A stretch of 64,000 bases of DNA from Symbiodinium natans (GCA_905221605.1 CAJNDS010002524.1:991634-1055633), one strand, 5' to 3'; counted from the stretch's first letter, positions 10,930 through 21,833 are shown. The notes: a model not told the origin generated them from the sequence alone. Translations and numbers: made by a program.

Positions 10930-11655
10930 CCGTGGCTACGCACGGACGTGATCATCGTGCGGGCACGCATCATTGTGGTGGCAGGGATTCATTGCGGCCA
11001 CTCGCACACGCTGGTTACACGGACGTGCTCATCTTGCAGGCATGCCTGCCACGGACGTAATCATCGTGCTGGCATGGATGTTTTTGAATTTTTTTTGATC
11101 GCTCGCACGCATATGGTTAACACGGACGTGATCATCGCGCGGGCATGTTGGCCACTCGCACGCTCTGGTGACACTTCCATAATTTTTTTGCGCTAGCATG
11201 CATCCTTTTGGCTACTTGCACGCACTGGTTACACGGATCATCATGCGGGTATGGTGGCAACTCGCACGCGCTGGTATGCACTGGTGGCAGACGTAGTTAT
11301 CGTGCGGACGTGATCATCGTGCGGGCCGCACTGGTGACACGGACGTAATCATCGTGCGGGCATGGATGGTTTTTTTCGCACGCACTGGACACGCCCTTAA
11401 TCATCGTGCAGCATGGATCTACTTGGCTATTCGCACGCAGTGGTTACACGCACAAGTACACGCATGTGAGCATCGTACGGGCATGTTGGCCACTCGCACG
11501 CGCTGGTGACACGGACGTAATCATCGTGCCGGCATGCATGTTTTTTGACCGCTCGCACGCACTGGTACCACGCGCCTGATCATCGTGCTAGCATGGATCG
11601 TTTTGGAAATTCGCATGCACCGGCGAGACGGACGTAATCATCGTGCTGGCATGGA
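10930..11655. repeat. Satellite of about 13 units with ACGGACGTGATCATCGTGC
   Basis: The phrase ACGGACGTRATCATCGTGCG recurs about 13 times at 35-90-bp spacing, with CTCGCACGCRCTGGT between copies. Units differ by indels. An isolated partial copy lies at 13800-13845, beyond the retroelement fragment. Non-coding. Confidence 0.9.
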
Positions 11656-11659
11656 CCCT

Positions 11660-12530
11660 TGATCTGTGGTTTAGTTCGTTACGTTTATATTATGCATACG
11701 GGCTTCATGCTTCGTTTCACTCATTTTAAGCCCGTAATAATAATATTCTCTTCACCTTGCCCGCCTGGTTTGGACAGTTGGTAATGGTTGAACGCAGAGT
11801 CCCGGGTGATGATTCCAAAGTCTTTTATTGGGAGATTCCGGAAGGTTAGACAGGCGGTTGGGGTCCTATTGATGATTGGTACGGTCTTTAGTTCTGTTTC
11901 CAAGGTCTGTGGGGCATGATGGTACGGTTTCTAGGGGCGGTTCGTATTCACGCGTGCACTACAATAATATTATTCCCAATTATGGTTGATCCGCGGTTAA
12001 GATTGTAACTGCCCAAAAGACCCTATAATTTAGTATATTTATTAATGGGGCTATTAATATAATAATAAAATCGTGAGCAAAGCGCGCGTAAACTTGCTTT
12101 TGTTCACGCCTTTAGTATTATATTAATAGGGCTTTTGGTGGGACCGCCATGAATCCTGCGAACTAGAACTGGGGGCCGCCTCCAAGAACACCAATTATAA
12201 TATTACGGGCGTTTCACGCGTTCCTTGTAAAGCCCGTACTATTATATTGGGTTCTTACTGGCTTGGAAACAGAGGTTGGGTCTCAAGGGCGGATTCATGG
12301 TATTAATGGTTGTCTCTGCGTCCGGGTTAATAGAGGTTGGGGTCCCGAGGGTGGGTTCTTAGTGGCTTGGAAACAGAGGTTGGGTGTTCACGGATGATGC
12401 ATGAACTGTAGCACCAAGAGTCAATAGCTGGTTCCTGTCACGTAGAAAGACTCATGATGGTACGGTTTCTATGTTGGGTTCTTGGTAATGGTTGTCCTAA
12501 GGGTGAATTTGTAGACCAAGAGCACACAGT
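11660..12530. repeat. AT-rich dispersed-repeat region
   Basis: It contains AATAATATTATT motifs, two copies of GGCTTGGAAACAGAGGTTGG (about 12260 and 12365), TTTCACGCGTTCCTTGTAAAG, and GATGGTACGGTTTCTATGTT. The last two recur almost unchanged near 49745-49790 and 50070-50100. No gene seen. Confidence 0.75.
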
Positions 12531-12717
12531 TTTAGGATTTAATATTAGATTTCCAATCAAAATCCTCTATCTCACTCTTTCCTTTGCATATTTCGTTCAA
12601 ATGAGAGTAAAAAAATGTGTGAAAGAATGAGAAAGAAAAACCAATGCAAAATAAATTATACGCAAAGACCCCTATAAATCCAGTTAAAATATAATAAATG
12701 CCGTGCGAACGTAATGA

Positions 12718-13650
12718 ATGAATGCACGGCGTAAACATTGCGGCGTGGCCCGCTCTGGCGTCCTCCGTGCCCGTGCGGTCCCGCTCGAGCGTGCAGCAGC
12801 TCGTGTTTGTCGTGAAGCTGGGGCCATGGTCGCAACCAATGTTCCTGTGCGTGATCTCAATGTTGTCAATGAGCGCCAAGATGAGCGTCGCATCGAGGTC
12901 ATCGCCAACGGACTCCCGCTCTGAGGGGGTGTTCAATTGGCTGTTGACACCACCATTGTCTCCCCACTGACGGCCACCGGTCCCCCCCGTCGCACGCGCG
13001 GCTGACCACTGGTGCCGCGTTGCGCTTGGCTCGCCAGGCCAAGGAGCCGACGTGCCCGGAGCTCTGCCGTTCAGCCCGCTCCCGCCTGACAGTGCCAAAA
13101 AAAAAACAGTGCTCGTTTTCGAGGTCGGAGGCCGCTGGAGTGCCGAGGCTGCAGAGTTCGTCCGCCAGCTCGCCCGCTGCCGGGCGCGGGCCGCGCCTGC
13201 AACCGCCAGGTGCGCAGCCACCTCCGCATACGTGCTTCGCTGGTCTGCCCTCATCTCGTTTGCAGCCACGCGCGCCTTTTGTGCCAGCCTCCTCGCACTC
13301 CCTCTTGCGACCACTGGCTGCTCGTGGGGCAACGTGCATCGGACGTTCTGGCGGCCACGCGAGCGGCCGCGCGTGCGGCGTGGGTCGCCCATTGGTCGCC
13401 GGAGAGGCGCCCGCTGCACGAAGTGCTTGCAGACGTGCGCTGGCAGCTCCCGGTCATGGGCAGCCGCCAGGGGCCTCGCTAGTGTCCCCGGCAGGAGCGC
13501 CTCCGTAGGACCAGGTATGCACTGACGGCCGGGACTCTGGATTGCCGGTGAAAAGGTGTGTGGAAACAAAAACTGGCAATGTCGATGGAGACATCCCACT
13601 CCTCAGCGATGTCCTGGCAGACTGCTCGGCCCCTCCTCCCCTTGCCAGCC
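12718..13650 (+). pseudogene. Degraded retroelement, C-terminal region
   Basis: Pieces in successive frames read RARAVPLERAAARVCREAGA and RRIEVIANGLPL (12760-12924), LAVDTTIVSPLTATG (about 12942), VFEVGGRWSAEAAEFVRQLA then RWSALISFAATRAFCASLL (13118-13310), and NVDGDIPLLSDVLADCSAPP (about 13575). From memory these resemble the C-terminal part of reverse-transcriptase proteins that are abundant in dinoflagellate genomes. Frame changes and a stop at 12922 show it is not intact. The 355-codon minus frame here is a shadow. Confidence 0.7.
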
Positions 13651-13858
13651 GCATGCCGAGACAGGGCCACCGCCCGCAGCACCTAGCTCCCTGCCCACCG
13701 CCGCCTGGTGTGCTCACTGCACCCTGTGCCACCCGTAGTAGGCTGAGATCGACCGCTCTGGACTTGGGGCAAAGGTGCGTTTAAAAAACAAATTGGATGC
13801 CTGCGCGCTCTGGTAACACGGACGTGATCATCGTGCGGGCTGCAGAGCGAGTGAGAAC

Positions 13859-14270
13859 ATGGCCGGCATGAGCGGTCACCTTGCTCACCGCCCTCGGCCT
13901 GAGAGATGCGGTGAGTGCCAGGCTAGGGTCGGCCTGCGTGCGGGCCTGCAATGTGGATCTCCAATGCAATGTGATGATGCCTTCGGCTTGCTCCAATCCG
14001 GGCTGCTGACCTTGCTCGCCGAACTTGTGGAGCGAGCTCACGTCGCAGCTGACCCCCTCCGAGCTGCGCCTAAGCCTAAGCTCCGTGCCGGCGAGCAGGC
14101 CCTGGCCTGCCTTGACGACGTCTACATCCTTGCTTGCCTGGCGAAAGTTGTCGAGCTCTGCCGGCGCCTGGAGCACCTTCTCTGGTACCACCCCCGCCTC
14201 AAACGAAATGCTGCCAAAACCAGGACTGGAAAGCGGAGTCTTAACATATTGGCACGGGCGACTCAGCTAT
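13859..14270 (+). pseudogene. Reverse-transcriptase palm fragment
   Basis: An open + frame reads AGEQALACLDDVYILACLAK then VVELCRRLEHLLWYHPRLKR. LDDVY corresponds to the catalytic [YF]xDD-type motif of reverse transcriptases. A palm normally precedes the C-terminal region, but here it lies downstream of it, so the two fragments are separate or rearranged copies. Confidence 0.6.
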
Positions 14271-16060
14271 CAGGACGCACGTGAGGGTCAAACGGAATCT
14301 TCAATCATAGCACAACAGCTCATCTGTCCTGAAAAATGTGGGAACGCGTTGGGCCGGCACACTGCGCAAATATGACAATGGGGCTCTGCGCGGAGCTTAC
14401 GTGCGCCTTACGCGCACTTACGTTCAAAAGAGCTTGCCCAGCTTTGATCATTCAGGCATCGTTGAGAGGCGTCGTTGATGCCACGGTTTCTTCACTTTGC
14501 AGACACTTGCAGCCTGTTCGGTTTTGATTTTGTTGTTGTTTTACGCCAGGATGAACGGTCGGTGCGTGCATTTCGGCGCGCGCGGTTTGCCAGGGGCTTC
14601 GCAGATTTGATTGGCCCATGCGTTCAGGGAAATCCAACATATTACTGGATTTCGATTGGTTTGCCAGGGCCAGGTTGACCCTAGCGTTCCTTCGCGAAAC
14701 TGAGTTTTACCCATGCTTTGGTGCTGTCCAACAAGACATTCCGCCCACGGCCCACAGCGTTCACTGGGGAATTCTGATTTGGTAGTGCTTTGTTCGCCTT
14801 CGCTTGAACCGGTGCGTTCATTGGGGTTTTAAAAATGTAGATGTATTTGAAAGGGGTGGTTTCGACTTCCGTTGTCGCCAGTAACGGGTGAGCTGGCAGG
14901 ACTCGGCTGCTTATAGATTTTTTTATAATCGCCCCCATCATTATATTGTTCTATTAGTATTCTTACGAAGAGAATATAATTCAATTGGCATTATAATAAG
15001 TGAAACGAAGCATCCTGGTATCCTGTGTTCATAGTGTTCTCTCGCGAAGAAAAGCCCCTTTCATTATAATATTATCGCGACACGCATGAATTTTATATTA
15101 TAAGCGTTCTTGCAGTTTGGAAGCATCAAGTGTTGGAGAACTCAAGTGTCAACATTCAGAGCTACGCCCGACCCTTTGACAGAACGCCAGTCGAGAGCAC
15201 ACTTGGACACCCCCCGAAGGAGTCAGCTACACTCGCTGTAGGTACGTTTTCACTCCTCCCTGGGGGCGTCTTCGTTGGCCAGCAACCCCCAGAGAGAGCG
15301 CTGGCCCCCAGCTTTGTGATTGCACAACAGGGACTCCTTGGAACACAGGAATGCGCGCACGCACACACACACACACACACACACACCCACACGCGCACCC
15401 GCGCACCCGCACACCCGTACCCGCACCACGCATGAGCACGCGCACATCCACACATTGCAAAACACACATGGGAACAAGAACAACAACAACAACAACAACA
15501 AGCATCAACAAGCATCAACAAGCATCAACACGCACACACCAACACCACGCCACACCGCACGATCATGCACCATCGCACCGAGATTACATGCATGAGCAAA
15601 AACAAGCCGAACACACACCGCCCGACAGGCACCACCGCGTTTCACACGAGGGCGGCAGCCCAAAGAATTACAGGGAGAATGTGGGAGACAATTCTGCCAA
15701 GTTGGAGATGCTCATAGTTGTCAGCCATCACAAGAATAAGGTCCGCTGGGTGGGTAATTGGCGGATGATTTGCGAAAATAGTTGTACCTCCAGCAACGTT
15801 TTTTGTACGTTCTATATTCAAAATGGTTGCACCTGAAGGTCTCTTCTGTGAGTTAAATCATGTATGACCAGAATCGTCACATTTGTTTTAAATTTGATTC
15901 TATGTTCTAGACATGTCTAAAACATGGTATCCAGTCAAATTTGAGTGAATCAAGTTCCAAAACGTGTTTATTTATTTGGTCTGGTGACTTGCAGTCGCTC
16001 CGCCGGTGGTTGGTTTCCTGGGTTCCACATGACACCATGCCCTAAGGCTCTTCGGCCTTC
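14270..16060. other. AT-rich spacer with (CA)n and (CAA)n microsatellites
   Basis: 14920-15120 is rich in ATTATA and TATAATA motifs. A CA microsatellite with CGCACC variants covers 15354-15440, and (CAA)n with AGCATCAAC repeats covers 15478-15530. No credible gene: open frames here encode Thr/His repeats. Confidence 0.7.
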
Positions 16061-16126
16061 AATAAACCCTAAACCCTAAACCCTAAACCCTGTAGGAGGG
16101 TCCTTGGAGCCTTACGGTGGATCATT

Positions 16127-18298
16127 ATGTGGGGCGTGTCTATGCCCAAGCCTGTGTTTGAACATGTGCCCAGCAGACAGACGCTGCAGTCGGCTCACCT
16201 GCGCGAAATTCAAGGCGGGCCCCGGAGCATGGTCCACCTTTGGGACGATCCGCTAACCCTGGAATGCAAGTTGGCCGCGCAGGAGTGGCTGCAGTCATCG
16301 GATCTTTTGATTCGGGACTTTGGGGCAAGGCTTTTGTGCCTCTTAAGATCTCGCCCGGTGCCACTTGGTGAGATCTTGCCGAAGAACAATACTTATGTCC
16401 CTCCACAAGGTCTTCTCCCGGAGGAATTCAAGCACTATCCTTGGGGTCCAGGCGTTCTTCGGGGCAAGTTCGAGCACAAAAACTCGCACGAAGGCCGCGC
16501 CCACCCAGATACTGATGTGAAATCGCTGCCGCTGCGGGAGTTTTACGCCCTGGAGGATACGGAGCATGTGGGACTACGCCTGGGGATGTTTTGGGCATCA
16601 CCACATTTTCGTTGCTGGGCAAAGTTTGGGTGGGGGCAGTTGCTAATTGCAGTGTTTGTTAGTAAGATTACACGTCCCGCCCCCCCTTCCCCCCCCCCCC
16701 CACCGCCCCCAAATTATCCCAAATTTTCAAAACCCTAATCGTGTAATAGGCAACCCAACCATAACTGCTGGCACGCAGTGGCTCCCACAGGTTACCTGCC
16801 ACACATGTGTGAGTCCCTGGACCTCCACTATGGGACTCTTACTTGGCCAAAAACAGAACTTTAAGCCTTTTGGTTTTTCTTACTTAGTAGGAAGAAGAAA
16901 GTTTGACCTTTTCACCACTTGGTTATTGGAGAAGTAAGGATTCGTGGCCAAGGGGCATATTTCACCTGCAAGAAGCCTGCGGAAATGGAGGTGATGCACT
17001 TGCACCCTGGGCAGGTCCCTTGGGGACCCAGCGAGCCCCAGAAGTGGGGTTCGGCAACCTCTGTTTGGGCATATGAGATGTAAACCACTCATACGCCCTA
17101 AACCCTATAAACCCTATAAACCCTATAAACCCTATAAACCCTATAAACCCTATAAACCCTATAAACCCTATAAACCCTATAAACCCTATAACCCTATAAA
17201 CCCTATAAACCCTATAAACCCTATAAACCCTATAAACCCTATAAACCCTATAAACCCTATAAACCCTATAAACCCTATAAACCCTAAACCCTTTTAGGGT
17301 ACGTGTGGTTCCCCAGGTCTACGTCCATCATCCCAACGATGTCTACGGTTTCGAATGTAGTGGGGAGCCACTGCTCAGCTTATGGGCGGAGCGAGTCGCA
17401 GACATCCAGCACGTGCCGCGCATGATTCTTTGGGGTGCTTGGAAAAATTTGTTTTTACTACAGGGTACTTTTATTCCTAAGAAACAGCAAAAGTTATACT
17501 TTTCGCTGGGGTTCCAAGTTCAGTATAGGATTTCGGAGATTCAAGACGTGCACGCCGATGTAGTGACCCGTGCGTTGACACGGGCAGCACATCAGTGGCT
17601 ACAAGCGGACGACTTGGTGGTGCACCTGGGTCATTGTTGAAAAACATGTTGCATCTTTATTATGAATACATACGACTACTCAGACCCAATAAGGAACAAA
17701 CCTACAATTCTTCAAAAGAGTACCCCAACAATGGTGCAGGCAACAGTTTGGGATGAAGCTAAAGCTCTTTGTCCAGCCTCGGGATCCGGCACTGCGACAA
17801 GTGCCCTCGGCTGCCCCTCCCGAAGGGATGGTCTCAGCTGATTTTCGCGGATGCCCCTGGTATCCCAGCTTGGCCTATACAAACTGCATGGACCCTAAGC
17901 TGAAGCCTTTGAGAGACTGCCTGCTCTATGAGGAGGGCGACACCATGTTCGGGTTGTTCTATGCACCCGCTGGCACCTACTATCCCGCACATCGCCATGA
18001 ACCCTGGGAGATTTATCACATCTTAGAAGGTGAGGGGCACTTCTTCCTGGGAGACGATGGTGGGGAACCTGCCCCACCGTTGCCTGGTGAGCTTGATCCC
18101 AAGCCGTTATCTGTGCTGTCCTGCCGTCCTGGCTCCTACTGGCTACATAAACCATACCAATCCCACGGCATGCAGATCTCTGAACGGCCAGTTCTGATCC
18201 TTTGGGGTTGGATTGGCGATCTTTCCGGGGACTACGACCTCAGGTACTTGAAGAAAGACATTTTCCGATGTTGTCAGATTCATAGGTCCAAGATTTGA
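16127..18298 (+). CDS. Two-module cupin, probably DMSP-lyase-like
   Basis: Module 2 (about 17520-18298) has a full cupin motif 1, GTYYPAHRHEPWEIYHILEG, i.e. Gx5HxHx3Ex6G, and a motif 2 region with QSHGM followed by LILWGWIGDL. The layout matches bacterial DddL/DddQ-type DMSP lyases, which cleave dimethylsulfoniopropionate to dimethylsulfide. Module 1 aligns almost gap-free: GMFWASP, YLPHMCESLDLHYG, IRGQGAYF and LHPGQVYVHHPNDVYGFEC are spread over exons near 16127-16595, 16779-16844, 16939-17014 and 17317-17434. In module 1 the ligands become HxC/D and the motif 2 His becomes Tyr. N-terminal parts also match (AAQEWLQSSDLL against AAHQWLQADDLV). The DMSP-lyase assignment is from memory of the family. 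Confidence 0.7.
16844..16938. mobile_element. Introner-like element inside the cupin gene
   Basis: The segment ACAGAACTTTAAGCCTTTTG to TTGGTTATTGGAGAAGTAAG has a close relative at 29997-30082, which also ends GGTTATTGGAGAAGCAAG. Removing it restores the module 1 alignment DLHYG-IRGQGAYF. The left border gives GA rather than GT, a non-canonical donor type reported in dinoflagellates. Confidence 0.65.
17015..17316 (+). other. Intron made largely of a CCCTATAAA nonamer array
   Basis: Begins GTCCCT after CTGGGCAG and ends CCCCAG before GTCTAC. The hexamer CAGGTC lies at both junctions. Positions 17095-17290 hold about 21 copies of CCCTATAAA, a 9-nt variant of CCCTAAA. Splicing joins LHPGQ to VYVHHPND in the same frame and reproduces the spacing of module 2, which supports the borders. 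Confidence 0.75.
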
Positions 18299-18639
18299 CT
18301 GAGCAGTGTTGTGCTCTCACGGGGTTATGCGGTTATGCATCCTGGACGAATGGTTGTTTCGCTTATGGTCTTCCTAGTATCCGCAATGCGAGACCATGGA
18401 AATAAAGCCGTTTGGACGCTGCTCATGTGGCGATTCGACGCTGCTCACGTAGCGACAGCTTTTTCTAGACTTTGGACAAAAAAAGACTCGCAAAAAGATT
18501 AATGAGTACTAAATGCCGGCCCCAATTCGAATGTAAGTGGTTCGTCAATGTACCTAACTAGGCCGCATCACTTCTTGTCAACCTCTCGACCTTGCAGCTG
18601 GATTTAGACTAGTTCTGGGCACGGCCTCCAACTGCAGAA

Positions 18640-19000
18640 GAAGGGCGGTTTAGGGTTTAGGATGGTTTAGGGATGCTTAGGGTTTAGGGTTTAGGGTTTA
18701 GGGCTTAGGGTTTAGGGTTTAGGGTTTAGGGTTTAGGGTTTAGGGGTTGGGGTGCCAAGTGTGGGTCCACGTCGCGCTGCAGTGGAGTCCTTGTGGGACA
18801 TGCCGGGCTTCTGTACGTTTTGAACCAAATACTTCCCCACCCTAAACCCTAAACCCTAAACCCTATAAACCCCAGCTTGGAGGTTATGGGTACATAGAAG
18901 TAGGGTTATCAGTGCCTTAAATAAGGCTCCAACCATAGTTAGACCGTTATTCCCAAATTCTAAGAACCCATGATCCCAAGAGACCCTTGCAGAATTCGAA
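18640..19000. repeat. TTTAGGG array and family-1 remnant
   Basis: TTTAGGG units at about 18646-18746 and CCCTAAA at 18840-18866, followed by a degenerate family-1 element (GCTTGGAGGTTATGGGTAC at about 18875). A short frame between them (VESLWDMPGFCTF) is too weak to call. Confidence 0.7.
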
Positions 19001-19344
19001 AAGTAGATGACCCAACAGTAGTAGAAGGTACTTTTTTGGGGTGCGTCTCTTTGTTGGGCGGCAGCCGCGGATGCAGAACTCGGCGGTTTGTGTTTTAAGT
19101 TTGTTTGTGTGGCGTGCTTGCCAAGGCCGTGGGCAAATTTCAGGGCCCTCCTCACAAGCTTCGGTGTTTTTTGCAAGATAAGACGCGCTAACATGCATGT
19201 GTCTCGCAGCTTTTGCTTTCAGCCGGAAATCATGTATTGAATACCGGTCGGGTTTCAATTTTCGAGCGCGGGCTCTACGCGCGCCGCGTTTTGCCGACAA
19301 GATGCCAGGCAAGCTACTGAGATGCACCATGTCAGCAGTGCTGT

Positions 19345-19468
19345 ACTTGGAGGTTCATGGGTACTTGGAACCCCAATGATATCTGCATTATAAGCCCCCT
19401 AAGTCCCCTAAGTCCTCTAAGCAGGTTATAAGTAGACTTATAAGTGCCCATGAACCTCCAGGTAGCGC
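19345..19468. mobile_element. Introner-like element, family 1 copy
   Basis: TACTTGGAGGTTCATGGGTAC at the left end (one base trimmed in copies) and GTGCCCATGAACCTCCAGGTA at the right are inverted. The interior has CCCCCTAAGTCCCCTAAGTC and AGGTTATAAGTAGACTTATAA, shared with copies at 21588, 24352, 25009 and 46130. Confidence 0.85.
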
Positions 19469-19989
19469 CACCCAGGCCCTCAACCCTAAACCCTAAACCC
19501 TAAGCTCTTTGTGCGTAGACAGGTCCTTATCGATTTGCGATAACGGCACAGGCTGGAGCCCTGGCGTTTGGTGCACGGGGACCACTCCGACAGCCCAATG
19601 CCTTGTAACTTGTAATTAACCGTGGGCCCTTAGTAGGGTTCAGGGGTTTAGGGGTTTAGGGGTTTAGGAGCTTAGGGTTTAGGGTGGAAGGTTTAATTAG
19701 GGTTATTATTATGTCCCTTACCCTTTTGTAGCTTTAGTTCGTGATCTTGCTTTAGCACAACACAAGGAGAAGATTAGTAGGAAGAAAGGTGCACATCTGT
19801 TTGTGTGACCGCCATTGGGTTTGCTGGGCATGAGATGCGAATTTGGTGGCCGCCGCAGGGTACCCGTGGAGATTTTCAGCCAGTTCTGTCTTTGGGACTG
19901 GGCTTGGTCACGACCTGAGTTTCCTATTCCCTTCAAAAAAACAGTGCAAAATGTGCGAACATGATGTTCTAAGGAAGCTGACTGCCCAG

Positions 19990-20184
19990 TCATTGGATTT
20001 ATGTGGATTGACTGCTCAGGTGAAAGCTGGCCACGTTGCCCTCCTCAGCATGCTTCAGCTAGTGTTGACCTGGTCAGAACTCATCAAAGAGCCCAGCCAG
20101 TCGCACATGCCAGGTCAAATTTTTCGCAAACCCTGGACATTGCAGGACAGGACACAGATGTGTTCACACAAGTCGCCGAACCTG
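19990..20184 (+). CDS. Candidate exon ending at GTAAGT
   Basis: A frame with SASVDLVRTHQRAQPVAHAR and DIAGQDTDVFTQVAEP ends at a perfect GTAAGT. A second frame through the same DNA is also open for over 100 codons, so the frame choice rests on the splice site and composition. Unknown gene. Confidence 0.38.
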
Positions 20185-20520
20185 TAAGTAGCAGCCGGGT
20201 TGCTCAACGTGTATATGCACATTCCACGCACCCACTTGCGTCCATCTGTGTCCAGAGCTGCTCTTGAGATTGCTTTTTAGGGTTTAGGGTGTAGGGTTTA
20301 GGGTTTAGGGTTTACCACCTGCACTTGGCGGGACCCATGTCGCATGATGCGTCACAGGATGGCAGAAGAATTTGGTTTAGAAGCCGCCGCGGTATCCATC
20401 GAGATCAAGGATTGTCTTCAGTGCATGCCAAGCGGATCACGCACAGGATTGTAGCACGCCGAAGTGCACCATTTAAGTGAGAACAGTACTGCAACTTGTT
20501 GTGTGCGTTGCTTGCTTCAG

Positions 20521-20607
20521 CTAGTCAGGATTTCTTGGCGACAGAACGCGGCATGAGGGCCATGGAGAAGGGCGCGAGCCTCAGAGACCAGATGCTGCGC
20601 AATATCT
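20521..20607 (+). CDS. Candidate exon, helix-like
   Basis: TTGCTTCAG acceptor, then SQDFLATERGMRAMEKGASL and RDQMLRNI, running into a family-1-type element at about 20607. The other frames contain stops. Unknown function. Confidence 0.5.
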
Positions 20608-20776
20608 ACTTGGGAGGCTCATTTGGGTACTTACAAGTAGGGTCATAAGTACCTTCATGTAATCGGGTTCTAGCTAGCCATAGTTCCCCTACTTATACCC
20701 TTAATCAGGTTCTAAGTAACCATAGTTCCCCTACTTAGAACCTTGCTTGTAAGTACCTAGATGCACCTCCAAGTAA
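20607..20776. mobile_element. Family-1-related element with internal duplication
   Basis: Starts TACTTGGGAGGCTCATTTGG and ends TGCACCTCCAAGTA. AGCCATAGTTCCCCTACTTA and its near-copy AACCATAGTTCCCCTACTTA occur in tandem inside. The right end abuts a CCCTAAA array. Confidence 0.75.
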
Positions 20777-20813
20777 CCCTAAACCCTAAACCCTAAACCC
20801 TCACATGTCGCAG

Positions 20814-21240
20814 AGTAGCATAGTTCGACGAACGGACCCATGGACCTTGCCTGCCTTGTGCGAGAGTGAGCGACTAAACACTAAACCCTAAACGTGCTCT
20901 TCACCGAGGCGATCTTCTGCTGGTGGCCGCGCAAGGTGATTTCGCGGATGACATGGATCAGCGCGCTGATGCATGTTGCTGTTGCTACTTCGGGGCTGGG
21001 TGGTTGACCTTCAACTTTTTTTTGGTTAATTATGTTTTCACCCTGTTACAAATAGAAGGTTCACCTTTTTTGGGGATAGGGTATTCAGCCCCGAAGGTTA
21101 GTTGCGCAGTTTGCTTTTGACCAGTCTAGTTCGCCCATGATGCCCATGTTTGCTGCGTGCTGCGTGGGCTTGACTGGAGCCACCGTGTGTCGCAACGTCC
21201 TGCCGTGCCAGCTCAACGAACTGGGTGGAAATCTTTGAAA
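20814..21240 (+). CDS. Candidate exons of a possible membrane protein
   Basis: Exon 20814-20865 (ATGTCGCAG acceptor, GTGAGC donor) reads SSIVRRTDPWTLPALCE. The next segment, about 20893-20990, reads VLFTEAIFCWWPRKVISRMT and WISALM. After the element at 20990-21095 the frame reads VAQFAFDQSSSPMMPMFAAC then CVGLTGATVCRNVLPCQLNE. Hydrophobic stretches suggest membrane segments. Phases across the element were not resolved. Confidence 0.42.
20990..21096. mobile_element. Inverted-repeat element, GGGGCTGGGT family
   Basis: CTTCGGGGCTG at the left and CAGCCCCGAAG at the right are exact 11-bp inverses. Inside, GTTGACCTTCAACTTTT pairs loosely with AAGGTTCACCTTTTTTGGGG. A second copy lies at 34548-34641, and a truncated left end at 38150-38165. 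Confidence 0.8.
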
Positions 21241-21441
21241 AAGAAGTCGACCAGCCCAAAACCCAGCGTCAGAACCAGATGGCATGATGGCATGCATGTG
21301 TTCAGCACAGCTGCACGGTTAGCATGGTGGCCACCCACGAGTCCAACATGCTTTGATTCCATGAAAAGATGCCGAGGTTCAAGCCGCATGTGCTGATCTG
21401 GCCCGCTCCTCAACACAAGCACTCACTAAACCCTCAACTTG

Positions 21442-21540
21442 GGATATTCCCCCCTATGCAAACAGTCCGCAAGAGGGATGATAATCGGGGGTACCATTAT
21501 CCCGATTACGGACTGTTTGGTATAAGGGTGGGACATCCCA
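21442..21540. mobile_element. Inverted-repeat element, family 3 copy
   Basis: GGGATATTCCCCCCTATGCA and AACAGTCCGC at the left match TGGTATAAGGGTGGGACATCCC and GGACTGTTT in inverse at the right. The centre is ATAATCGGGGGTACCATTATCCCGATTA, itself palindromic (split here at 20 bases: ATAATCGGGGGTACCATTAT). Confidence 0.8.
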
Positions 21541-21587
21541 ACCCTTAACGCTACACACTTGATGCCAGCTTTTCGCATTCCGCTACT

Positions 21588-21746
21588 TGGAGTTTCCGGG
21601 TACTTCTAACCCCAGTATAACCCCTATATCTGCACTTATAAGCCCCCGATGTCCCCTAAGTAGGTTATAAGTAGACATAGAATGGGGGTTATAGCCCTAA
21701 ACCCTAAACCCTACATGGGGGTTCTAAGTACCCATGAACCTCGACG
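21588..21746. mobile_element. Family-1 element with CCCTAAA inserted
   Basis: TACTTGGAGTTTCCGGGTAC at the left and GTACCCATGAACCTCGACG at the right. A short CCCTAAA array sits inside near 21692-21712, between ATGGGGGTTATAG and ACATGGGGGTTCTAAG, suggesting the array arose within the element. Confidence 0.8.
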
Positions 21747-21833
21747 TACTCTGGCTTGACCTACAAACTACACGCGAACCCCGCTCAGGACACCTTTGAC
21801 TGGTGGTCTCGTCACACCGCGGCTTGGCAAAGA
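21747..21833 (+). CDS. Candidate exon, 29 codons
   Basis: Immediately after the family-1 element the frame reads YSGLTYKLHANPAQDTFDWW then SRHTAAWQR and stops at GTATGC, just before a CCCTAAA array. The length is a whole number of codons. Unknown protein. Confidence 0.5.

Larger units (their letters stand above)
7976..16060. other. 8-kb block lacking heptamer arrays
   Basis: No run of TTTAGGG or CCCTAAA longer than one unit was seen between about 7975 and 16063, whereas neighbouring sequence has one every few hundred bases. The block contains a pyrimidine tract, a satellite, retroelement fragments and AT-rich dispersed repeats, so it looks like a region of different origin or history. Confidence 0.7.

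Noticed and set aside
12532-13599. 355-codon minus-strand ORF, longest in the window
   Set aside because: It is antisense to retroelement protein pieces read in three + frames, is Arg/Ala-rich from GC bias in its first two thirds and has no domain.
15162-15836. ORFs over the CA and CAA repeats
   Set aside because: Thr/His/Arg or Cys/Val strings imposed by the microsatellites.
17073-17297. 74-codon ORF of KPY/NPI repeats
   Set aside because: It is the translation of the CCCTATAAA array inside an intron.
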